From assembly GCA_002812745.2 (NCBI GenBank), contig NCSJ02000086.1, forward strand, positions 62,001-126,000: a stretch of DNA of 64,000 bases, read 5' to 3'. Shown here piece after piece: positions 58,994 to 64,000 of the stretch; the first letter of the stretch is position 1, and each line of letters opens with the position of its first letter. The notes under the pieces are model-generated. The model did not search any database, was not told where the DNA came from, and worked only from the letters and a program-made list of their open reading frames with translations. Origin of the DNA: Scytalidium lignicola (Eukaryota > Ascomycota > Leotiomycetes). A program made the translations under genes and the position numbers.

Positions 58994-60705
58994 TTAAGAG
59001 TCTTTCTTCATATTAGCATCGCTCCCTGCCACGATTGCAGACCTTCGACGTTGTGTGGAAGTAGAAGCATTCGATGAACTGCGAGCGGCAATAGCCCTAA
59101 TAGCAGCGATCATGGCATCATCAGGATCAAAATGATTCTGGTTTTCCTTTCCTGCAATCTGCTGTTTTTCATTCGGAACAGTTGGTGAAACATTTTCCTT
59201 GGAGAAGTCCTGAACTGCAACTGCTTCAGTCACGAAACTATTAACGCTTGCATTATCGGCTCTTGTAGAAGTATGTTCCCGTGAGTCTTTTTACGTAGTC
59301 TGTGGCTTGGCAGATTCTGTCTCCTTTGTAGGTTCAAATTCAACCATGTAAGGCCGATATACTGGTCTCTCTGTTTCTGGAACGAGTTTCTTTTGCTTCT
59401 CCTTTTTCTTTGGGATGTTTGAGAGGGAATAGTTACACCGTTCTCCATAGTATCTGTTCTCCTCCACCGCTACTGATAGTTCTCTAGGACCATGAGGACT
59501 ACGGTTAAAGCTTTCGTATAGATCATCACCAGGTCGGAATGAGAAACCTTGTGACTCGGCTGCTGGGGTCCTGGGATTAGGATTTGTACCAGGGATGATC
59601 AAGGGACTTGAGAGGCGATAGTCATCAACAGTAGCCTCAACTTCCTGAGGTGTACCTGGAGGCATCTTGAATGTTCGTGGATTGGATTCTCTTGATGATA
59701 TTCTAGAATATATATCGATAGGCTTTGCACCAGCCATGGTCCTGTCTAGTGAATCTGAGCTAGATGTCGTACTTGAGTTTGAAGATGTCTCATAAAACAC
59801 TGAAGTATAGTGTGTAGCAGCCGTTCCATTCTCAATTGCATGCATTGCTTGATGACTGTTGACTTTGTCCTTGTGTTTCTGAGCTCGTAGTAGTTTACTT
59901 TGATGTTGACTCATGCGCTTTGACTGTGATCTTGACTTTATTTTTGCCTCGAAATGTTGAGCTCTTTGCCTTGCCTTAAGGGATCCTTTATTCCATGGTA
60001 GGTAGTCGAGAACACTCCGTCTAGCTAGTGCTAAAATACTATTAGTAAACACATGACAAAGTTTGCCAAGATACTTGCAGGAAAAGTCAGGAGCCACAGT
60101 CTTTTCGATGCCAGTCTCGGCGTTCTGTTTGCCTTATTTGATTTTAGTAAATTTGCACACGGAAGGATGGAGTTTCACGAACTCATATTATAGCCCTCCG
60201 TGTTCCACTGGTTAGTATTATGTATGTTGTTCTCGTTGTCATCCTGTCCCTCCTCTAGTCTAGCAATTACTACCCGAAGCTCTTCCAACTCTTTAGCATG
60301 TTGCTTCTTCATTGATTCTATTAATCGGTCTTTTGCAATAACCTGTGACCTCAAAACTTGATATCCTTCAAGTAACTGCAAAATGCAAGAGTTGTAATCA
60401 ACAGGTACAGGGTCCAAAGAACTCTTTGTCATCATGAGGACTTTCAGACTCTCCACTTGTTGGTCTGCTTCAAATTGTGGCTCGCATCGGACGCTTTCTC
60501 TTCGTGCACGTCTAAATAAGTCATGAGAAGCAACAGTTTGTGTGTTCGACGCCGGATTTAGAAAAGAGGATACCTTTGAGTCAGATTGAATTCGAGAAGT
60601 AGATATGTTATCATCTCCATGATTGTTATCTCCTCCTTGGCGATCGGCCTGAGGTGTTGGCTGACTTCTGGCACGATGGAATACTGGCCGAAACCAGTCG
60701 GCCAT
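58994..60705 (-). CDS. Uncharacterised coiled-coil protein, four exons
   Basis: Exons 60705-60183, 60132-60075, 60020-59295 and 59237-58994 give about 516 residues, starting MADWFRPVFHRARSQ. A coiled coil spans about 108-153 (ILQLLEGYQVLRS, MKKQHAKELEELRVVIARLEEG). A basic region follows the third junction (KGSLKARQRAQHFEAKIKSRSQSKRMSQHQSK), then a Ser/Pro-rich middle, and an Ala/Ser/Arg C-terminus. The first intron uses GTTCGT; the second has a very good TTTACTAAT branch site but its acceptor is the third AG after it, since the first two would give stops (reading straight through is also open). The fourth exon joins in phase with either of two acceptors. Family not recognised. Confidence 0.65.
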
Positions 60706-61242
60706 CTTTATTTGCCTTAACTCACAAGATCTAATTAGAACTGTGTTTGAAAGAATGATTAAGACGTTGGAGGTTGAAAAGAGAAGGGTGAAATAGACGC
60801 GTTATGTTGGACCGTGGGAACGATACTGTTCAGATGGGCAGTTGAAAGTGAAGAGCAGCTCCAGCTGCATGCCAAACATAGCACTATTTTGAACAGTTCT
60901 AGGGTGTGATAAAGACAATATACAAAAACTGATAAATTTGTTCACTGGTAAAATTCTGTTCCTTGCAGTTTGATATCTTGATCTGATACGCCACTTTATA
61001 AGGACGCGTTGGCAGCAATGTCTAAGGGAAAGAATTATATACTCTAGGAGCTGATTGAGCTGATTATCCTTACTTAGATATAAAATGAAAATTCTCTAGA
61101 AATGAATGGGAACAGGTCCCATTCCATAACGGCTCTAAATCAGCATAGAGTATAACTCATGTAATTTCCTCCTAGTTGCAGGTGCGTACCGGCTGTGAGG
61201 CCCTTTCGGTTTTGCATTATCCATAACCCCTTATGTTGTTTA
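60706..61242. other. Intergenic between coiled-coil and NCBP3-like genes
   Basis: 537 bp, AT-rich; promoter of the former and 3' flank of the latter. No gene seen. Confidence 0.5.
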
Positions 61243-62659
61243 TCAGGAAAACAGATCTTCTGCCTTTTTTCTTCGCCCTCCTCGTCCTTGCAACCGCTCC
61301 GAGAAAAGCTCCTTTCCGGCGTTCGTATTATGAGAAGGGAATAGCTCTTTGATGGATGATTCGCCCGCTCCACCCTTAATGGCGAAGTCTCTAACTGCCG
61401 AGGCTGTTGCAGACCCTTTGATGTTAAATGTATCCGTATCGTCTGTCTTCGGAGTGATCCGATCTATTAATTTTGCACCTGAAATTCTTGACGCTAGTGA
61501 AGGCCTACGAGAGCGCCGATCCGATGTGCCATCTAGGAAGGGCACTGTCATTGTATTCGCAAATATATCAGCGGTTTCATCCGCAGCATCAAATGCATCT
61601 GACCTATGGTGACTAACACCTGCTGTGCGTGGGAAGAGTTCTTTAGGGTTCGAGATAGATTCCATTAACCGGTTTTTGATGGCTTGTGCCTTGCGTCGGT
61701 TTGCAGCGGCTGCAGAATCTCGAACATGTTCATCGAATTTGCTCTCCAGACCACGGTCATTGTCATCGAGGACAGGGGACGCGCTTCGGTTTCTCAGCCT
61801 ACCCTTGCTCCTGCTATCTATGGGTGCTTTATCTGGGAAGAGTTCCTTAGGAGCTGTAACTCTCTGTCGTGATCGACGTCCTCTAAAGTCACTGCCGGAC
61901 GAAACACTGGAATCCCTTCTTCGGCGTCTTCTAGAAGCTCTTAAAGCTAAGGCAGCTTCGTCGTCGTCGTATAAACTCGCATCAAATCCGTTGTTTTCAT
62001 CTCCATTCTGACGCCGCCGTTGTTCGTATTCATCATAACGCTGACTCCGATAACCTCCATCGTCCCGATCTCTATACTTATTTCCCCTACGATTGCCTCG
62101 CTTCGGGCGTTCTGCAGGATCGTACTCCGGATTGAACAGGTAAAATCGACTTCTTTCACGCGCACCAACTTGTTTCCGATCTCCCTCAACAGCAAATCGT
62201 ACCTGGAGATTAGTTTGAGGGTGTGACAATAGTGGCTTAGCAGGTAGCGTCTGCAAGACTCCGACTTGCGTAATATCTGGTATTTCATCTAATGCAGAGA
62301 GAGCGATCAACGCCTCTCTAGCAATTTCAGAACTCGAGTACACGAGGTTTGCTGAGTTATCGTCTATCCACTCCACGCGCTCTATGTTTTCTTTGTCGAA
62401 ATATTCTGTCGCAAATGACCTTACGTCTTTCTCAGTAAGATTATCGAGACCCCGAATGTGAATTTTGTGTGGAACCAGAGTATTATTGGGTGAAGAAGAG
62501 TCTGGTTCTTGGATTTGAACATCGGGCTATTGTATCTGTTAATATCTGCTTTTAACACCTCAGTCCTCTGCCTACCATCGTCTCGGCCTCTGGTATAGTC
62601 AAATCTTCCTCTGCCAAACTCATGTCGAGATCCATTTCAATATCCATGTCGGCTGCCAT
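61243..62659 (-). CDS. NCBP3-like nuclear cap-binding protein (DUF2414 family)
   Basis: Two exons (62659-62576, 62526-61243) give 455 residues. After an acidic Met/Asp-rich start (MAADMDIEMDLDMSLAEED), residues about 45-110 form the atypical RRM: HKIHIRGLDNLTEKDVRSF, then RVEWIDDNSANLVYSS. The WIDD motif at about 81-84 corresponds to the WLDD motif that recognises the m7G cap in human NCBP3. Arg-rich blocks follow (KRGNRRGNKYRDRDD, SRRRRRRDSS), typical of RNA-binding tails. The tail also carries four KELF motifs and one EDLF, described in the findings. Known role in animals: mRNA export with NCBP1 and links to TREX; the fungal role is inferred. Confidence 0.88.
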
Positions 62660-63462
62660 TTTCCAAATGTGATCCTTTAGTTCTCCTATTTATATCTTGT
62701 TCCGCTGGCTCACTGAAAGAGATAGGTAATTGTGGAAAATACCAGCAAGGCTGAAGTGACGTCTGCGATGTAGAGTTGAGAGTAAACGCGGGCGGCGGCG
62801 TCAATTGAATTAGAGATGGTTATTCAATGAGCATAATTCAATTTACATGACATAAAATGATGATCGGCATGGTCGATTGTCAGTGGCTAACCAAGGTGGG
62901 TGGAAGTTAGTGAGATCCAAAGAAGTTGTGGAAAGTAAAACAGATATGGTTGTATAGGAACTTCGAACTGCCCTATCCAAACGCGAACTTGATATACGCA
63001 TACGCTAAGGTCCACCCCAGTCTAGTGTAGACATTCACGCAGCCTCGCCTATCTAAGAGCTAAAAGTGCCTAACTTATCTCAGTTATCTAACCTAATATG
63101 CCCAACTACTGTAGCTAATAACTTAACTTGGTTGAGTTTAAGTTTCGTAGACACTTGCAATCAAAGTTCTAGTTATGCTAGAGTGTGGGTGGTATAATGT
63201 CTAACGACGCTTATTATGCCTCTCATTAACGCATCATCTAAATTCTAGCCAATGCTTACATCGAAGCTAAAATGTATTTTGTACTACCTGCTCTATAGAT
63301 AACATATAATATCCCCCAAGCTTTGCAGTACCCTTAACTAGCTTATCCATAGTTACATCCCCCGAGCCTACCATTACTTACAGTCTTGAAGTGGCCTTCA
63401 AGAGTGATATCTATTAATGAATTTCAACCCCACCAAAGAGTAAAGCTTCCCTGAGGTAGCTC
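62660..63462. other. AT-rich region next to the SANT-like frame
   Basis: 803 bp; the part 62960-63460 is rich in TA steps with many stops in all frames. This could be decayed coding or repeat DNA, but no parent can be recognised by eye. Confidence 0.45.
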
Positions 63463-64000
63463 TCACAACCTTTTAGGTATAGAAGCCTGGCTCATGGTAA
63501 CTAGATTGTTCGGATTTGGATTGGCTCTCTCATCAAACTTGGTCTTATTATGTCCATATCGACCCCAATAACCTTTGCAGGCTGACCAGGTTCTGTGGAT
63601 ACCAACATCACAGAGATTTCTAGATGCACATTTCCAAAGGGCATTGTCTCGCAGTGGTATGACACCATTTTCTTTTTCATCCCAGCGAATTTTCTTCAAA
63701 ATAGCGTACAATATTTCTGGTTCATCGTGACTCTAGCTGCCATTCCTTCCGATTTTCTGTAAGCCTTCACTAGGATATGAGTTAGTCCTTTGAAGTCTCT
63801 CTTCAGCAGAATCCATATAGTTATCTCTAAGTGCACCTATCTTCTCTGCGAGGAGTGTTGACCTTGACCCTAAAGGATAAAGTTTTTTCTGTGATAAAGA
63901 GCTCAACCCTGTTCTGGTCTTGTACAGAGTAATCAACGAGGGGTGACTTGTTGATTCCTGGATTTCTTGAATAACGATGCACCTTCACCGGATTCTCTCT
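63463..64000 (-). pseudogene. Myb/SANT-like protein frame broken by an in-frame TAG
   Basis: On the minus strand one frame carries two open stretches: about 63936 to 63736 and 63732 to 63463, separated only by TAG at 63735-63733. The downstream part reads as a fungal Myb/SANT-like domain (EILYAILKKIRWDEKE, HRTWSACKGYWGRYG, then KFDERANPNPNNLV). The stop sits exactly where the first conserved Trp of the SANT repeat is expected (GS-stop-SHDEPEILY). No intron with correct phase removes the stop. The upstream stretch (RTGLSSLSQKKLYPLGSRSTLL) has no known domain, and the frame meets another stop near 63990, so the 5' end is unclear. It may be a decayed copy, a sequencing error or part of a gene continuing beyond the window. 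Confidence 0.45.

Noticed and set aside
1..64000. CRISPR array, prophage, intact transposon or biosynthetic gene cluster
   Set aside because: No regularly spaced repeats, integrase, transposase, reverse transcriptase, polyketide synthase or NRPS sequence seen; the lone MFS carrier has no cluster partners.

Overview
The window is nuclear chromosomal DNA of a filamentous ascomycete. Genes are dense and mostly split by short (about 45-65 nt) GT-AG introns, intergenic spaces are AT-rich, and the proteins are fungal (LAMMER kinase, sterol-desaturase-type Sur2, Apc4, sideroflexin, DUF2235 hydrolase, CHCGHQACYH-type cysteine protein). Gene style and protein sequences suggest Pezizomycotina, perhaps Leotiomycetes (Helotiales-like). 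That placement is an impression, not a proof. There is no sign of a bacterial operon, virus, CRISPR array or intact transposon.

Layout. 1-0.5 kb: N-terminus of a Ser/Pro-rich protein leaving the left edge. 0.6-4.6 kb: gene-poor. 4.6-8.5 kb: SUR2 (-), TCTP (+), BTB protein (-). 9.5-12.6 kb: Pro-rich protein (-), tRNA-Arg(TCG) with intron (-), sideroflexin (+). 14.2-19.7 kb: LAMMER kinase and long-form tRNase Z (+). 20-28 kb: unknown basic protein (-), eight-exon secreted protein (-), MFS transporter (-). 28.9-33.3 kb: DUF2235 hydrolase (-), APH-like kinase (+). 33.9-39 kb: APC4 and delta-COP (-). 39.4-45.3 kb: large acidic nuclear-type protein and a NIPA magnesium transporter (+). 45.7-47.8 kb: ribosomal proteins uS3 (-) and uL22 (+), head to head. 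48.5-53.5 kb: F-box protein and Cys/His coiled-coil protein (-). 53.5-57.5 kb: gene-poor. 57.5-62.7 kb: uncharacterised gene (+), coiled-coil protein (-), NCBP3-like cap-binding protein (-). Right edge: a Myb/SANT-like reading frame interrupted by a stop.

Most genes are unrelated housekeeping genes: ribosome, tRNA processing, mRNA cap binding, vesicle coat, cell cycle, sphingolipid, mitochondrial and magnesium transport. The only clear joint regulation is the shared uS3/uL22 promoter. I rebuilt exon structures by hand from splice signals and reading phase; each joined CDS comes out as a whole number of codons. Exceptions are flagged: an N inside the secreted-protein gene, an A-run in the 57.6-58.6 kb gene, and the edge genes.

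I found no convincing undescribed system. The observations most worth following are the Trp-to-stop change of RIP type in the SANT-like frame, the repeated KELFP motifs in the NCBP3-like tail, the ribosomal-protein promoter with CACGTG and TTAGGG boxes, and the unusual GTTCGY splice donors.
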